Shown piece after piece: positions 1 to 9,171 of a DNA stretch of 64,000 bases. Source of the stretch: Elusimicrobia bacterium RIFOXYA2_FULL_39_19 (GTDB lineage: Bacteria > Elusimicrobiota > Endomicrobiia > CG1-02-37-114 > XYA2-FULL-39-19); assembly GCA_001800285.1 (NCBI GenBank), contig MGVC01000071.1:1-64000 (forward strand). Direction: 5' to 3'. The translations under genes and the position numbers were made by a program. The notes under the pieces are model-generated. The model searched no databases, was not told the origin of the DNA, and saw only the letters and a list, made by a program, of their open reading frames with translations. How positions within the stretch are numbered: position 1 is the first letter of the stretch; each line of letters starts with the position of its first letter.

Positions 1-154
1 ACCCGCTGGAGTTGAGATGGTAATGCCGGGAGACAGTGTGGATATGGAAGTAGAGCTTATAACTCCGATAGCAATGGAAAAGCAGTTAAGGTTTGCAATC
101 AGAGAAGGCGGCCATACTGTAGGAGCAGGAGTAGTAACGGAGATAATTGAATAA
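1..154 (+). CDS. tuf: Elongation factor Tu, C-terminal fragment (cut by window edge)
   Basis: Only the last 50 residues are in the window, read from base 2. They match the end of EF-Tu domain 3, with the pattern MVMPGD, then [18 protein letters not shown] and a final VV.EIIE. EF-Tu is the GTPase that carries aminoacyl-tRNA to the ribosomal A site; its G domain lies outside this window. The gene sits 4 bases before rpsJ, the ancestral tuf-S10 order, so it was probably cotranscribed with the ribosomal genes. The tail residues are highly characteristic, so the identification is firm although the fragment is short. Confidence 0.96.
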   Translation, partial: PAGVEMVMPGDSVDMEVELITPIAMEKQLRFAIREGGHTVGAGVVTEIIE

Positions 155-158
155 AAAC

Positions 159-482
159 ATGAATACACAACAACCTTTATCACAAAAAATTAGAATAAGA
201 TTGAGAGCATATGAACACAAGATGCTGGATGATTCAATTTCGAAGATAATTGACACAGCAAAAAGAACCGGAGCTAGTATTTCAGGCCCGGTTCTTTTAC
301 CAACACAAATAAAAAAATATACTGTTCTAAGATCACCACATGTAGATAAAAAGTCAAGAGAACAATTTGAATCAAGAATACATAAGAGATTAGTAGAAAT
401 TATTGAACCAACTCCTAAAACCGTAGAAGAATTAATGAAGCTGGAATTACCATCCGGAGTTGATATTGAAATTAAATTATAA
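159..482 (+). CDS. rpsJ: 30S ribosomal protein S10
   Basis: This 107-residue protein has the S10 core [18 protein letters not shown] near the N-terminus and the segment [27 protein letters not shown], with the usual GPVxLPT loop. S10 is a 30S head protein and, as NusE, also takes part in antitermination. I chose the ATG at 159. An in-frame TTG at 147 would add MNKN and overlap tuf, and it lies closer to a GGAG at 139-142, so the upstream start cannot be excluded. It is the first gene of the S10 block, followed by rplC after 27 bases. Confidence 0.97.
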   Translation: MNTQQPLSQKIRIRLRAYEHKMLDDSISKIIDTAKRTGASISGPVLLPTQIKKYTVLRSPHVDKKSREQFESRIHKRLVEIIEPTPKTVEELMKLELPSGVDIEIKL

Positions 483-509
483 AAAGAAAATTGCAGAGGA
501 AATAATAGA

Positions 510-1226
510 ATGATTAACGGGATATTAGGTATTAAACGCGGAATGACAAGAATATTTGATGAACACGGTGAAGTAGTACCTGTTACTTTAATACAAGCAG
601 GACCTTGTCCTATAGTAAGCATCAGAACAAAAGAAAAAGATGGCTATGATGCTGTTCAGATAGCTTATGGAGAGTGTAAGGAAAAAAACGTTAACATGCC
701 ATTAACAGGTTTTTTTAAAAAAGGTGGAGTAAAACCTTATAGATGGATCAAAGAAATCAAAGTTGAAAAACTTGATGGGTTGCAGATAGGGCAAGAAATA
801 AAAATAGATATATTTCAAAAAGATGACATAATAGACGTATCTGGAGTTACCAAAGGTAAGGGTTTTGCAGGTGTAATGAAAAGACACAACTTTGCTGGTG
901 GACCAAGAACACATGGTCAATCAAATAGGCAGCGCCACCCCGGAGCGATTGGGTCACAGAGACCTCAAAGAGTAAAAAAAGGAACACGTATGGCTGGTCA
1001 TATGGGTGATGCATTGAAAACAGTTCAACGTTTACATGTAGTAAGCATATTACCAGAAAAGAATATAATACTTGTAAAAGGTTCTGTCCCGGGAAATAAC
1101 AACGAATTACTATTATTGAAAAAAACAACAAGAAAGAAAAGACAGAAGATAGTCATGCAGGCAGTTTCTCAAAAACCAAAGGGTAAAGGTAAGCCGCCAA
1201 AAGAAATGGACAAGAAGAAAAAATAA
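510..1226 (+). CDS. rplC: 50S ribosomal protein L3
   Basis: The 238-residue protein starts GILGIKRGMTRIFDE, as L3 does, and has the long central loop signature GKGFAGVMKRHNFAGGP followed by THGQSNRQRHPGAIG. This loop reaches toward the peptidyl transferase centre. Its length exceeds the usual 205-215 residues because of a lysine-rich C-terminal tail (about the last 25 residues, ending KEMDKKKK) with no fold I recognise. A GAGGA at about 495-499 serves as the ribosome binding site. rplD follows after 17 bases. Confidence 0.98.
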   Translation: MINGILGIKRGMTRIFDEHGEVVPVTLIQAGPCPIVSIRTKEKDGYDAVQIAYGECKEKNVNMPLTGFFKKGGVKPYRWIKEIKVEKLDGLQIGQEIKIDIFQKDDIIDVSGVTKGKGFAGVMKRHNFAGGPRTHGQSNRQRHPGAIGSQRPQRVKKGTRMAGHMGDALKTVQRLHVVSILPEKNIILVKGSVPGNNNELLLLKKTTRKKRQKIVMQAVSQKPKGKGKPPKEMDKKKK

Positions 1227-1243
1227 TTATGATAGGATTAAAC

Positions 1244-1858
1244 ATGAATATTCCAGTTTATAACATTAATGGAGAAAAAATCGAAGAAAAAGCATTATCA
1301 GGAAAATTAACAGAAGTTAAGATTTCCAGAGCCCTTCTACATGAAGTTGTGATTGCATATTTAGCCAACCAGAGACAAGGAACTGCCTGTGCAAAAACGA
1401 GAGGTGAAGTAAGTGGTGGTGGCGCAAAACCATGGAAACAAAAACATACAGGTAGGGCTAGGGCAGGATCAAATAGGTCTCCTTTATTTAGAAAAGGAGG
1501 CGTTGTTTTTGGTCCGAGGCCAAGAAGTTACAGGCAAGATTTGCCGAAAAAGAAATTAAGAATAGCTTTAGATATGGCAATAAGATCAAAAATTGAAGAT
1601 AATAGTTTGTTTCTAGTGAGAGATTTAAAGATAAATGACAACAAAACAAAAAGAGTTCAGCAAATAATTAATAAACTGAAATTAGCTGAAACAAACGTGT
1701 TATTTGTTATAAAGGAAGTTGACAATAATTTTAAACTTGCAATAAGGAACATACCAAAAGCGGAATTATTAATGAATAATTCACTAAATGCTTATAGTGT
1801 TTTAAGAGCAAAAACAATAATTTTCAGCGAAAATGCTTTTGAAAAATATTCTAATTAG
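1244..1858 (+). CDS. rplD: 50S ribosomal protein L4
   Basis: This 204-residue L4 carries the characteristic extended loop, RQGTACAKTRGEVSGGGAKPW, then GRARAGSNRSPLFRKGG, which lines the peptide exit tunnel. In some bacteria L4 also represses its own operon; nothing here shows that mechanism. I placed the start at the ATG at 1244, 7 bases after an AGG at 1234-1236; an in-frame ATG at 1229 would add five residues and lacks a good binding site. The gene is 9 bases before rplW. Confidence 0.97.
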   Translation: MNIPVYNINGEKIEEKALSGKLTEVKISRALLHEVVIAYLANQRQGTACAKTRGEVSGGGAKPWKQKHTGRARAGSNRSPLFRKGGVVFGPRPRSYRQDLPKKKLRIALDMAIRSKIEDNSLFLVRDLKINDNKTKRVQQIINKLKLAETNVLFVIKEVDNNFKLAIRNIPKAELLMNNSLNAYSVLRAKTIIFSENAFEKYSN

Positions 1859-1867
1859 AGGTAACAG

Positions 1868-2158
1868 ATGAATCCATATAGCATCATAAAAAAACCGATT
1901 ATTACAGAACGCACCACAATTTTAAAAGAAACAGAAAACAAATACGTGTTTATGGTTGACCTAAAAGCTACAAAAACGCAAATAAAAAATGCACTGAAAG
2001 AATTGTTTAATGTAAAAGCAGAAAAGGTGCATACCATGATAGTTACAGGCAAGATTCGCAGGGTAGGAAAGTATTCAGGATATAAACAGGATTGGAAAAA
2101 AGCGATTGTTAAATTAGCATCAGGACAAGAGATAAAAATTCTTGCCGAAAATAAATAA
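1868..2158 (+). CDS. rplW: 50S ribosomal protein L23
   Basis: A 96-residue L23 with the diagnostic opening [12 protein letters not shown], the core [20 protein letters not shown], and the later segment [19 protein letters not shown]23 sits at the exit-tunnel mouth and is the docking site for trigger factor and SRP. Its start follows a GAGG binding site that overlaps the rplD stop codon, which suggests translational coupling. Length and domain content are normal. Gap to rplB is 14 bases. Confidence 0.98.
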   Translation: MNPYSIIKKPIITERTTILKETENKYVFMVDLKATKTQIKNALKELFNVKAEKVHTMIVTGKIRRVGKYSGYKQDWKKAIVKLASGQEIKILAENK

Positions 2159-2172
2159 TTAAGGAAACAACA

Positions 2173-3000
2173 ATGCCAATTAAAACGTATAAGCCCTATA
2201 CTCCAGTTAGAAGATTTATCACAACTATAGATAATTCAGATATAACAAAAGACGAACCTGAAAAGTCTTTAACTGAGCCATTGAAAAAGTCCGGAGGTAG
2301 AAATAACACGGGCCGGGTAATGACGCTTCATAGGGGTGGTGGGCATAAAAGGTATTATAGAGTCATAGATTTTAAGAGAGATAAAATCAACATACCAGCA
2401 AAAGTATTAGATATAGAATATGATCCAAACAGGTCATCCCGCATAGCGTTACTTCAATACAATGATGGAGAGAAAAAATACATTTTGCAGCCACTAGGAT
2501 TAAAGCAAGGTGACTCAGTGATATCAGGACCAGAAGCAGAAATTAAAAAAGGTAATGCATTACCAATTGAAAACATTCCGGTTGGAACAATAATACACAA
2601 TATAGAATTATTGCCTGGATGTGGCGGCAAGATGGTACGTTCAGCAGGTTCTTGGGCACAACTTATGGCTAAAGAAGGTAAGTACGCACAGGTCAGAATG
2701 CCATCAGGAGAAATCAGGCTATTCTTAATTAAATGCATGGCTACAATAGGTCAGTTAAGTAATATTGATCATGAAAATATTACGTACGGAAAAGCAGGAA
2801 GAACCAGTTATTTTGGCAGAAAACCTATCGTTAGAGGAACGGCAATGAATCAGGTTGATCATCCTCATGGCGGTGGCCGCGGTAAATCTAAGGGCAATAA
2901 CCAACCACGTTCTTATAGTAATGTTCCTTCGAAAGGTTTCAAGACAAAAAAGAGAAAGAATTGGAATTGGGTAATTGTAAAAAAGAGGAGTAAAGAATAA
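2173..3000 (+). CDS. rplB: 50S ribosomal protein L2
   Basis: At 275 residues this is a full-length L2. It begins with the typical [11 protein letters not shown], contains [17 protein letters not shown], and has the near-universal [15 protein letters not shown] segment, whose histidine lies close to the peptidyl transferase centre. L2 is needed for subunit association and for peptide bond formation in reconstituted ribosomes. An AAGGAAA stretch just upstream is the binding site. The stop codon is two bases from the rpsS start. Confidence 0.99.
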   Translation: MPIKTYKPYTPVRRFITTIDNSDITKDEPEKSLTEPLKKSGGRNNTGRVMTLHRGGGHKRYYRVIDFKRDKINIPAKVLDIEYDPNRSSRIALLQYNDGEKKYILQPLGLKQGDSVISGPEAEIKKGNALPIENIPVGTIIHNIELLPGCGGKMVRSAGSWAQLMAKEGKYAQVRMPSGEIRLFLIKCMATIGQLSNIDHENITYGKAGRTSYFGRKPIVRGTAMNQVDHPHGGGRGKSKGNNQPRSYSNVPSKGFKTKKRKNWNWVIVKKRSKE

Positions 3001-3002
3001 AA

Positions 3003-3290
3003 ATGAGCAGATCATCCAAAAAGGGTCCTTTTGTTGACCCAAAGCTATACAAAAAAATACAACAATTAAATCAGTCAGGCGAAAAAAAGATGGTACGAAC
3101 ATGGGCAAGAGCTTGTGTAGTATTGCCAGAATTCGTAGGGCACACAGTAGGTGTTCATAATGGTAGAAAGTTTGTTCCCGTATATATTTCAGAACAGATG
3201 GTTGGTCACAGACTTGGCGAATTTTCCCCTACGAGATTCTTTAGATCTCACGGAGAAGCACATACGAAAGAAGCTGCGGAATTAACATAG
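3003..3290 (+). CDS. rpsS: 30S ribosomal protein S19
   Basis: The 95-residue sequence opens [17 protein letters not shown] and contains [18 protein letters not shown] and the [13 protein letters not shown] segment, all standard S19 features. S19 binds 16S rRNA in the 30S head with S13 and contacts the A-site finger and P-site tRNA. It begins two bases after rplB, so the two are almost certainly translated in a coupled way. Nothing unusual is visible. Confidence 0.98.
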   Translation: MSRSSKKGPFVDPKLYKKIQQLNQSGEKKMVRTWARACVVLPEFVGHTVGVHNGRKFVPVYISEQMVGHRLGEFSPTRFFRSHGEAHTKEAAELT

Positions 3291-3315
3291 AAATTAAGAA
3301 AATAAAGGACATTAT

Positions 3316-3648
3316 ATGGAAGCCATAGCAAAAGCAAAATTTGTTAGAAATTCGCCATCAAAAGTTGGTCAGGTATTAACTTTAATAAGAAACAAGTCTG
3401 TTAAACAGGCGTTTAATATTTTACAGTTTACCCCAAAGTCAGCAAAAGTTATTATTGAAAAAACGCTCAAAAGTGCTATAGCAAATGCCGGAAAATTGAA
3501 AAATTATGAAGGGATTATAGTGAAAGAATGCTATGTAAATCAGGGGCCTTCATTAAAACGCTGGCGTTCGAGAGCTTTCGGCAGAGCAGTTCAATATAAG
3601 CATAAAACATGTCATCTTACTATAATTGTAAGTGATAATAAAAAGTAG
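3316..3648 (+). CDS. rplV: 50S ribosomal protein L22
   Basis: A 110-residue L22. The N-terminal helix region AKFVRNSPSKVGQVLTLIRNK and the C-terminal hairpin QGPSLKRWRSRAFGRA are diagnostic; the hairpin forms part of the narrow exit-tunnel wall and is where macrolide-resistance changes occur in other bacteria. An AAAGGA binding site stands before the ATG. The gap to rpsC is 19 bases and the size is normal. Confidence 0.98.
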   Translation: MEAIAKAKFVRNSPSKVGQVLTLIRNKSVKQAFNILQFTPKSAKVIIEKTLKSAIANAGKLKNYEGIIVKECYVNQGPSLKRWRSRAFGRAVQYKHKTCHLTIIVSDNKK

Positions 3649-3667
3649 AGGAGTATAAAATAATAAA

Positions 3668-4426
3668 ATGGGACAGAAAGTTTCCCCAAAAGCAAATAGA
3701 TTGGGATACATTGAAGATTGGACATCAAAGTGGTTCAATTTAAGAGAACAACCACAATTAATTGAAGAAGATTTTAAGATAAGGCAACATCTTAAATATA
3801 AATTAAGAATGGCTGGAATCTCAAAAATTGTAATTGAAAGAGTAGGTAAGTATTTAAGGCTCAGTATATATACAGCTAGGCCAGGAATAGTAATAGGGAG
3901 AAAAGGACAGGAAATAGAAACATTAAGACAAGAGGTTGAACAGCTTACAAGCAAAAAAACATTTATTAATGTTATGGAAATTAAAGAACCTTCGTTAGAT
4001 GCACAACTTGTATCGGAAGCAGTTGCATTACAATTAGAAAAAAATATTAATTATAGAAGAGCAATGAAAAAAGCAATGGAAAAAACAATGTCTTCAAAAG
4101 CTTTGGGAATAAAAGTAATGGTCGGTGGTCGTTTAGGTGGGGCAGAAATCGCAAGATCTGAATGGTTAAGAGAGGGAAGGATACCTTTACATACTTTTAG
4201 AGCAGATATTGATTATGGGTTTTCAGAAGCAATGATAAAAAAGGGTAAAATTGGAGTGAAGGTTTGGATATTTAAAAAAGAACTTTACAGAAAAACTGAT
4301 AAAGATCTAATAAAGGAAAAAGAAGTACAATTGGTTGAAAAGGAAAAAATGGAAGGCATGGTTGATAATAGAAAATCAGTTTTTGAAGAATTTGTTACTA
4401 CGGAAGAAGCAAAAGTCGAAGAATAA
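3668..4426 (+). CDS. rpsC: 30S ribosomal protein S3
   Basis: This 252-residue S3 begins [21 protein letters not shown] and has a type-2 KH domain with the nucleic-acid loop [12 protein letters not shown] at about residues 75-90. The C-terminal domain has the S3 pattern [20 protein letters not shown]3 forms the mRNA entry channel with S4 and S5 and helps unwind mRNA. The protein is slightly long (E. coli S3 has 233 residues) owing to a charged tail rich in Glu and Lys. rplP follows after 17 bases. Confidence 0.98.
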   Translation: MGQKVSPKANRLGYIEDWTSKWFNLREQPQLIEEDFKIRQHLKYKLRMAGISKIVIERVGKYLRLSIYTARPGIVIGRKGQEIETLRQEVEQLTSKKTFINVMEIKEPSLDAQLVSEAVALQLEKNINYRRAMKKAMEKTMSSKALGIKVMVGGRLGGAEIARSEWLREGRIPLHTFRADIDYGFSEAMIKKGKIGVKVWIFKKELYRKTDKDLIKEKEVQLVEKEKMEGMVDNRKSVFEEFVTTEEAKVEE

Positions 4427-4443
4427 ATTTTGGAGTAATGATT

Positions 4444-4857
4444 ATGTTGATGCCATCAAGAGTAAAATACAGAAAAACACAAAGGGGAGTTATAAGAGGA
4501 ATTTCAACAAAAGGTTCAACGATAGCATTTGGTAAATATGGGTTAAAGGTTTTAGAAGGCGGTTGGATAACAGCAAAGCAAATTGAAGCAATAAGGTTAT
4601 CTTTGGCTAGGTCTCTTAAGCAAGGTGGAAAAATATGGATTCGTATATTTCCGGACAAACCTGTTACAAAAAAACCGGCAGAAACGCGCATGGGAAAAGG
4701 TAAAGGGGACCCAGATCATTGGGTTGCAGTTGTCAGACCTGGAAGGATTCTATTTGAGCTAGAAGGTGTAAATACGCTAGACGCAAAAGAGTGTATGAGA
4801 TTAGCTTCTCAGAAATTATCTTTGAAAACAAAATTAGTTGAAAGAGTAGACTACTAA
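4444..4857 (+). CDS. rplP: 50S ribosomal protein L16
   Basis: The 137-residue protein reads [16 protein letters not shown] at its start and contains [20 protein letters not shown] and [20 protein letters not shown], the segment that in E. coli L16 carries a hydroxylated Arg. L16 shapes the A site on the large subunit. I chose the ATG at 4444 because it lies 8 bases after a GGAG at 4432-4435 and gives the usual MLMP N-terminus; ATGs at 4438 and 4450 are in the same frame. One base separates its stop from rpmC. Confidence 0.97.
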   Translation: MLMPSRVKYRKTQRGVIRGISTKGSTIAFGKYGLKVLEGGWITAKQIEAIRLSLARSLKQGGKIWIRIFPDKPVTKKPAETRMGKGKGDPDHWVAVVRPGRILFELEGVNTLDAKECMRLASQKLSLKTKLVERVDY

Positions 4858-4858
4858 A

Positions 4859-5065
4859 ATGAAAACAAAACAATTTAAAGAAATGAAAGATCAAACATTA
4901 AACGAAATAATGGTTCAATACGAACAAATCCAAAAAAAATTGTTTACAAAAATGCTTCAGCATAAAAATGCTCCATTAAAAAATCCTTTGGAAATCAGAG
5001 AATTGAGAAAAGACATTGCTAGAATAAAGACGGTGATAAAGCAAAAATTTAATAAAAAGATATAA
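4859..5065 (+). CDS. rpmC: 50S ribosomal protein L29
   Basis: A small 68-residue all-helical protein in the invariable rplP-rpmC-rpsQ position. It shows the L29 pattern: an N-terminal helix, QYEQIQKKLFTKMLQHKNAPLKNPLEIRELRKDIARIKTV shortened here to its key parts RELRKDIARIKTV and NPLEIR, and a basic C-terminus. L29 sits beside L23 near the exit tunnel. Its sequence is more diverged than those of its neighbours and very Lys-rich, but position and length leave little doubt. Confidence 0.95.
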   Translation: MKTKQFKEMKDQTLNEIMVQYEQIQKKLFTKMLQHKNAPLKNPLEIRELRKDIARIKTVIKQKFNKKI

Positions 5066-5078
5066 TGGAAAGGAAAAA

Positions 5079-5351
5079 ATGAGTAAACTAGATAATAGAA
5101 AAACATGCATTGGAATAGTTTTGTCCGACAAAATGAATAAATCAAGAGTAATCGGCTTGGAGCAGACAGTAAGACATTCAAAGTACCAGAAAGTTTTACG
5201 AAGAACTAAAAAATTGTATGCTCATGACGAAAATAATCAATCAAAAATAGGTGACATTGTTAAAATAGTAGAAACAAAACCGCTTTCAAAAATGAAGCGG
5301 TGGAGTTTAGTTAAGATTATCAGAACAAAAAGTGAGGTAATAGTAAAATGA
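5079..5351 (+). CDS. rpsQ: 30S ribosomal protein S17
   Basis: This 90-residue OB-fold protein has the S17 blocks [31 protein letters not shown] and [19 protein letters not shown]17 binds 16S rRNA early in 30S assembly. The ATG follows an AAAGGAAA binding site at about 5068-5075. The gene overlaps rplN by four bases (ATGA), so termination on rpsQ and initiation on rplN are likely coupled. Confidence 0.97.
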   Translation: MSKLDNRKTCIGIVLSDKMNKSRVIGLEQTVRHSKYQKVLRRTKKLYAHDENNQSKIGDIVKIVETKPLSKMKRWSLVKIIRTKSEVIVK

Positions 5352-5716
5352 TACAAGAAAGATCAATTTTAAATGTAATGGATAATACAGGTGCAAAAAA
5401 ATTAGGCTGTATTAGGATACTTGGTGGTACAGGTAGACGTTACGGATTTATTGGGGATATAATAGTAGGCTCAATAAAAGTTGCATTATCAACTGCAACA
5501 GTTAAAAAAGGAACTGTAGTAAAGGCAGTAATAGCAAGGGCAGCAAAAGAACATAGAAGAAAGGATGGTTCATATATAAGATTTGACGATAATGCATGTG
5601 TTATATTAAATGAATATAACGAACCAAGAGGTACGAGAATATTTGGGCCGGTAGCCAGAGAATTAAGAGAAAAGAATTTTTTAAAAATAATTTCACTTGC
5701 ACCAGAGGTAGTATAA
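5348..5716 (+). CDS. rplN: 50S ribosomal protein L14
   Basis: A textbook 122-residue L14, starting [19 protein letters not shown], with the segments [18 protein letters not shown] and [18 protein letters not shown]14 forms an intersubunit bridge and is the binding site of the silencing factor RsfS. It shares four bases with rpsQ and lies 10 bases before rplX. No oddity is visible. Confidence 0.99.
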   Translation: MIQERSILNVMDNTGAKKLGCIRILGGTGRRYGFIGDIIVGSIKVALSTATVKKGTVVKAVIARAAKEHRRKDGSYIRFDDNACVILNEYNEPRGTRIFGPVARELREKNFLKIISLAPEVV

Positions 5717-5726
5717 GGATAATAAA

Positions 5727-6038
5727 ATGTTCAATTTAAAGAAAAAAGATAAAGTAGTTGTTATTACAGGAAAAAACAAGAAAAAAAGAGGGGAAATATT
5801 AAATATTATCCCAGATAAAAACACAGCAGTAGTAGCAAAACTAAACGTTGTAAAGAAACATGTGAAACCAACTCAAACAGATCCTGGTGGAACAAGAGAA
5901 ATTGAAATGCCTATTCCAATTTCAAATTTAATGTTAATATGCCCCAAATGTGATCAGCCTACAAGACCCAAAAGAGATTTTCTTTCAGATGAAAAAAAAG
6001 TAAGAATATGCAGAAAATGCGGTGAAATGATTGTTTAA
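5727..6038 (+). CDS. rplX: 50S ribosomal protein L24, zinc-ribbon form
   Basis: The 103-residue protein has an N-terminal KOW motif (KDKVVVITGKNKKKRGEI) and the L24 block VKKHVKPTQTDPGGTREIEMPI. The C-terminal part keeps two Cys pairs, CPKC and CRKC, so it is the zinc-ribbon (C+) form rather than the cysteine-free E. coli type. L24 is an assembly initiator that binds the 5' part of 23S rRNA. Spacing to rplE is 11 bases. Confidence 0.97.
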   Translation: MFNLKKKDKVVVITGKNKKKRGEILNIIPDKNTAVVAKLNVVKKHVKPTQTDPGGTREIEMPIPISNLMLICPKCDQPTRPKRDFLSDEKKVRICRKCGEMIV

Positions 6039-6049
6039 AGGGAAATAAG

Positions 6050-6622
6050 ATGAATGAAAAAAAGTATATTCCAAGGTTAAAAAAAGATTACGAAGAAAGA
6101 ATAATTGCGGAAGTAATGACAAAAAAAGGCTTAAAAAATAAGCTGCAAGTTCCGAAAATTGAGAAGGTAGTCATTAACATCGGATTATCAGAAGCAAGAG
6201 AGAACGTAAAGATTGTTGATGTTGCAGGTTTAGAGCTAGGAAAAATAGTAGGTCAAAAACCACAGATAAAAAGAGCAAAAAAGTCAATTTCTAATTTTAA
6301 AATTCGTAAAGGTATGCCTATTGGAATTAAGGTGACGTTAAGAAATGATAAAATGTATGAATTTCTTGATAGGTTTATTTCATGTTCTATACCAAGAATA
6401 AGAGATTTTAGAGGTCTAGAAAACAAAGGTTTTGATGGAAATGGAAACTATAATTTGGGATTAAAAGAACAATACATATTTCCAGAAATAGAAATTGATA
6501 AATCTGACAAGGCAAGAGGCATGAATATAACATTTGTAACAACTGCAAAAAAAGATGACGAATCAAAAGAATTGTTAACATTGTTTGGAATGCCTTTTAG
6601 AAAGTCGGATAAAAAGGATTAA
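6050..6622 (+). CDS. rplE: 50S ribosomal protein L5
   Basis: This 190-residue L5 has the family landmarks [47 protein letters not shown] and [16 protein letters not shown]5 binds 5S rRNA with L18 and contacts S13 and the P-site tRNA. It is about ten residues longer than E. coli L5, mainly at the N-terminus (a short Lys-rich lead-in) and C-terminus (FRKSDKKD). The gap to rpsN is 5 bases. Confidence 0.98.
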   Translation: MNEKKYIPRLKKDYEERIIAEVMTKKGLKNKLQVPKIEKVVINIGLSEARENVKIVDVAGLELGKIVGQKPQIKRAKKSISNFKIRKGMPIGIKVTLRNDKMYEFLDRFISCSIPRIRDFRGLENKGFDGNGNYNLGLKEQYIFPEIEIDKSDKARGMNITFVTTAKKDDESKELLTLFGMPFRKSDKKD

Positions 6623-6627
6623 TAAAA

Positions 6628-6816
6628 ATGGCTACAATATCTTCAATGGTAAAGATGAGAAGTAAATCACAAAAATACACTACAAGACTTCGAAATATTT
6701 GCAGATTATGCGGAAGACCAAGAGGATTTATGAGTGATTTTGGTGTATGCAGAATATGTTTTAGAAATCTTGCCCATAAAGGCGAGATTCCAGGAATAAC
6801 AAAATCTAGTTGGTGA
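6628..6816 (+). CDS. rpsN: 30S ribosomal protein S14, type Z
   Basis: At 62 residues this is the short zinc-binding form of S14. Two Cys pairs are present, CRLCGRPRG and CRICFRNLA, with the intervening FMSDFGV. In this class the four Cys hold one Zn; the long cysteine-free form of E. coli is about 100 residues. It is placed between rplE and rpsH as usual and acts in the 30S head near S3 and S10. Confidence 0.98.
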   Translation: MATISSMVKMRSKSQKYTTRLRNICRLCGRPRGFMSDFGVCRICFRNLAHKGEIPGITKSSW

Positions 6817-6826
6817 GGTAAAATAA

Positions 6827-7222
6827 ATGTCGATGGACTTAATAGCAGATATGATAGCAATGATTAATAATGCACAAGAAAAATATTTGGAAAAAATAGA
6901 TACACCTTCATCAAAAATCAAGGAAGAAATATGTAAGATATTAAAAGAAGAAGGGTATGTTGCTTCATATAAAAAAATCGAAAATTATAAGCAGGGATTG
7001 TTAAGGATTTATTTTGAGTATGGACAAAACAGGGAAAGAACAATTACGGAAATAAAAAGAATCTCAAAACCAGGACTTAGAATTTACCGTACATGGGATG
7101 ATTTACCAAAAGTCTACAACAGACTTGGAATTTGTATCGTTTCAACATCGAAGGGTTTGATGACAGATAAAGATGCAAAGAAAAAACATTTAGGTGGAGA
7201 AATTATTTGTAAAGTATGGTAA
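6827..7222 (+). CDS. rpsH: 30S ribosomal protein S8
   Basis: A 131-residue S8 beginning SMDLIADMIAMINNAQ, close to the usual DPIADMLTRIRNA. The C-terminal domain shows ISKPGLRIYRTWDDLPKV and GICIVSTSKGLMTDKDAKKKHLGGE, the pattern with the conserved STSKG loop that grips helix 21 of 16S rRNA. In E. coli S8 also represses the spc operon by binding the rplE leader; I could not recognise that site here. rplF follows after 19 bases. Confidence 0.98.
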   Translation: MSMDLIADMIAMINNAQEKYLEKIDTPSSKIKEEICKILKEEGYVASYKKIENYKQGLLRIYFEYGQNRERTITEIKRISKPGLRIYRTWDDLPKVYNRLGICIVSTSKGLMTDKDAKKKHLGGEIICKVW

Positions 7223-7241
7223 AGAAATTGGAGTCAATAAA

Positions 7242-7817
7242 ATGAGTAGATTAGCAAAAAAGCCAGTAAATATTCCAGAAAAAGTAAAAGTGGAAATCAA
7301 AGAAAATGGTTTCGAGGTTGTTGGTCCATTAGGTAAAATGTTTCAAAAAGTCAGTACAAGTAATGTCATAAAAATCGAAGATAACAAAGTATATGTAGAA
7401 AGGCCTTCCGACCTGAGAGTAGATAGGATGTGCCAGGGATTAGTATGGTCTTTACTAAGAAATGCAATAAATGGAGTCACTAAAGGTTTTGTAAAAGATT
7501 TGGAGATCAGAGGTATAGGATTTTCAGGTCAAGTACAGGGATCTGAGCTGGTTTTGAAGTTGGGATTTACGCATCTTGTTAAATTTAAAATCCCTGAAGG
7601 TATAAAGATTACCGTAGATTCAAAAGGAATAATTGTAAACGTTCAAGGCATAGATAAGCAATTAGTAGGAGAAACTGCTGCACAAATACGAAGAATTAAG
7701 CCGCCCGAGCCTTACAAAGGAACAGGTATAAGATATGTTGGAGAACGAGTAATTAAAAAAGCTGGAAAATCAGCAGTAGGAGTTGGTGGCGGTGGAGCGG
7801 GAGGAGCCAAAAAGTAG
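7242..7817 (+). CDS. rplF: 50S ribosomal protein L6
   Basis: This 191-residue L6 starts MSRLAKKPVNIPEKVKVEIK and contains the second-domain signature IRRIKPPEPYKGTGIRYVGE. L6 lies near the sarcin-ricin loop, where elongation factors bind. I chose the ATG at 7242, 8 bases after TTGGAG; an upstream in-frame ATG at 7194 would overlap rpsH and add residues unlike L6. The extreme C-terminus is an odd glycine-rich tail, VGVGGGGAGGAKK. Confidence 0.97.
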   Translation: MSRLAKKPVNIPEKVKVEIKENGFEVVGPLGKMFQKVSTSNVIKIEDNKVYVERPSDLRVDRMCQGLVWSLLRNAINGVTKGFVKDLEIRGIGFSGQVQGSELVLKLGFTHLVKFKIPEGIKITVDSKGIIVNVQGIDKQLVGETAAQIRRIKPPEPYKGTGIRYVGERVIKKAGKSAVGVGGGGAGGAKK

Positions 7818-7829
7818 GCTTTAAAAATT

Positions 7830-8192
7830 ATGTCAAAAATTAGATTAACTAGTGTTGAAATTAGAAAAATCAGAGTAAGAAAAAAAATTACAGGTACACA
7901 AGAAAAACCAAGGTTAAGTGTATACAGAAGCTTAGGACATATATATGTTCAAGCCGTTGACGATATAAGTGAAAAAACAATTGCCTCGGCTTGTACATTA
8001 TCAGAAGAATTGAAAGGTAAAATTGATGAGTTGAATAAAATTGAGCAAGCTAAAAAAGTCGGAGAATTAATTGCGGCAAAACTAATAGCAAAAAATATTA
8101 AATCAGCTGTTTTTGACAGGGGTTCTAGAAAATATCACGGCAGGATAAAAGCATTAGCTGAATCAGCAAGAACTGCGGGATTACAGTTCTAG
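7830..8192 (+). CDS. rplR: 50S ribosomal protein L18
   Basis: The 120-residue sequence carries the L18 features: the basic N-terminal region [21 protein letters not shown], the [14 protein letters not shown] strand and the C-terminal [21 protein letters not shown]18 brings 5S rRNA to the large subunit together with L5. Spacing to rpsE is 17 bases with an AAAGG binding site. Length is normal. Confidence 0.98.
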   Translation: MSKIRLTSVEIRKIRVRKKITGTQEKPRLSVYRSLGHIYVQAVDDISEKTIASACTLSEELKGKIDELNKIEQAKKVGELIAAKLIAKNIKSAVFDRGSRKYHGRIKALAESARTAGLQF

Positions 8193-8209
8193 AATAAAGA
8201 AAGGTAAAT

Positions 8210-8707
8210 ATGACAGAAGAGATAAAAACATTAACAAAATCAGAATCCGGATCATTGGTGGAAACAGTAATAACTGTTGGAAGAGTTTCCAAGGTAGTAA
8301 AAGGTGGAAAAAGATTCTCTTTTAATGCGGTTGTTGTAGTAGGCGATAAAAATGGAAGTGTTTCTTTGGGATTCGGAAAGGCTAAAGAAGTTAGGGATGC
8401 AATTAAAAAAGCCACAAACAGTGCAAAAAAATATCTTACGAAGGTGTCCATCTTAAATGGTACTGTCCCACATCAAATAATCGGTAGATGTGGAGCATCA
8501 AGAGTTATGCTGAAGCCGGCATCAGTAGGTACAGGAGTTATATCGGGCGGAAGCGTAAGGGCAGTACTTGAAGCAGTAGGAATAAAAAATATTCTTACAA
8601 AATGTTTAGGCTCTACAAACCCACTAAATGTTGCAAAAGCAACTTATGATGCATTGATACATTTGAGGACGGAGGATCAGATTAAGAAATTGCTGAAAAA
8701 AATATGA
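8210..8707 (+). CDS. rpsE: 30S ribosomal protein S5
   Basis: A 165-residue S5 with its double-stranded-RNA-binding-like N-domain ([22 protein letters not shown], given here as the key block [12 protein letters not shown]) and the C-domain motif [22 protein letters not shown]5 supports translational fidelity with S4 and forms part of the mRNA entry tunnel. Its stop overlaps the rplO start by four bases. In most bacteria rpmD (L30) lies between these two genes; here there is no room for it. Confidence 0.98.
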   Translation: MTEEIKTLTKSESGSLVETVITVGRVSKVVKGGKRFSFNAVVVVGDKNGSVSLGFGKAKEVRDAIKKATNSAKKYLTKVSILNGTVPHQIIGRCGASRVMLKPASVGTGVISGGSVRAVLEAVGIKNILTKCLGSTNPLNVAKATYDALIHLRTEDQIKKLLKKI

Positions 8708-9153
8708 AATTAAACAATATGAGACCTGCGAAAGGTTCAAGACATAAAAGTAAAAGATTAGGATGTGGAAGAGCAAGTGGACATGGCGCTAGTTGTACAA
8801 AAGGTATGAAGGGGCAAAGATCACGTTCAGGAGGTACAAAATCACCTTGGTTCGAAGGTGGTCAGATACCATTATTAAGAAGAATCCCAAAAAGAGGTTT
8901 CACAAACAGTGATTTTAGAGTTGATTATAACTGCGTAAATGTATCTCAGCTAGAAAATAGATTTAATTCAGGAGAAGAAATAAACCCGGAAATACTAGTA
9001 AAAAAAGGTATTATAAACAGAAAAGATTTATTACTCAAAATATTGGGTGATGGAGAAATAAAAAAGAATCTTAAAGTTAAAGCTCATAAATTTTCAAAAA
9101 GCGCAACAAAGAAAATTACAGAAGCAGGTGGAACAGCAGAAGAACTAAGGTAA
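8704..9153 (+). CDS. rplO: 50S ribosomal protein L15
   Basis: This 149-residue L15 has the glycine-rich N-terminus [18 protein letters not shown] with [12 protein letters not shown], the [10 protein letters not shown] block, and the C-terminal [18 protein letters not shown]. The N-terminal arm threads into 23S rRNA as a late assembly element. It starts within the rpsE stop codon region, so the two are probably coupled. secY comes 18 bases downstream. Confidence 0.97.
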   Translation: MKLNNMRPAKGSRHKSKRLGCGRASGHGASCTKGMKGQRSRSGGTKSPWFEGGQIPLLRRIPKRGFTNSDFRVDYNCVNVSQLENRFNSGEEINPEILVKKGIINRKDLLLKILGDGEIKKNLKVKAHKFSKSATKKITEAGGTAEELR

Positions 9154-9171
9154 TAAAAGAGCACCATATAA

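Noticed and set aside
86..622. 178-codon open frame on the reverse strand across tuf, rpsJ and rplC
   Set aside because: It lies fully opposite three certain genes, has no family features, and spans their junctions.
8690..8715. Hidden rpmD between rpsE and rplO
   Set aside because: The two genes overlap by four bases, leaving no space for L30.
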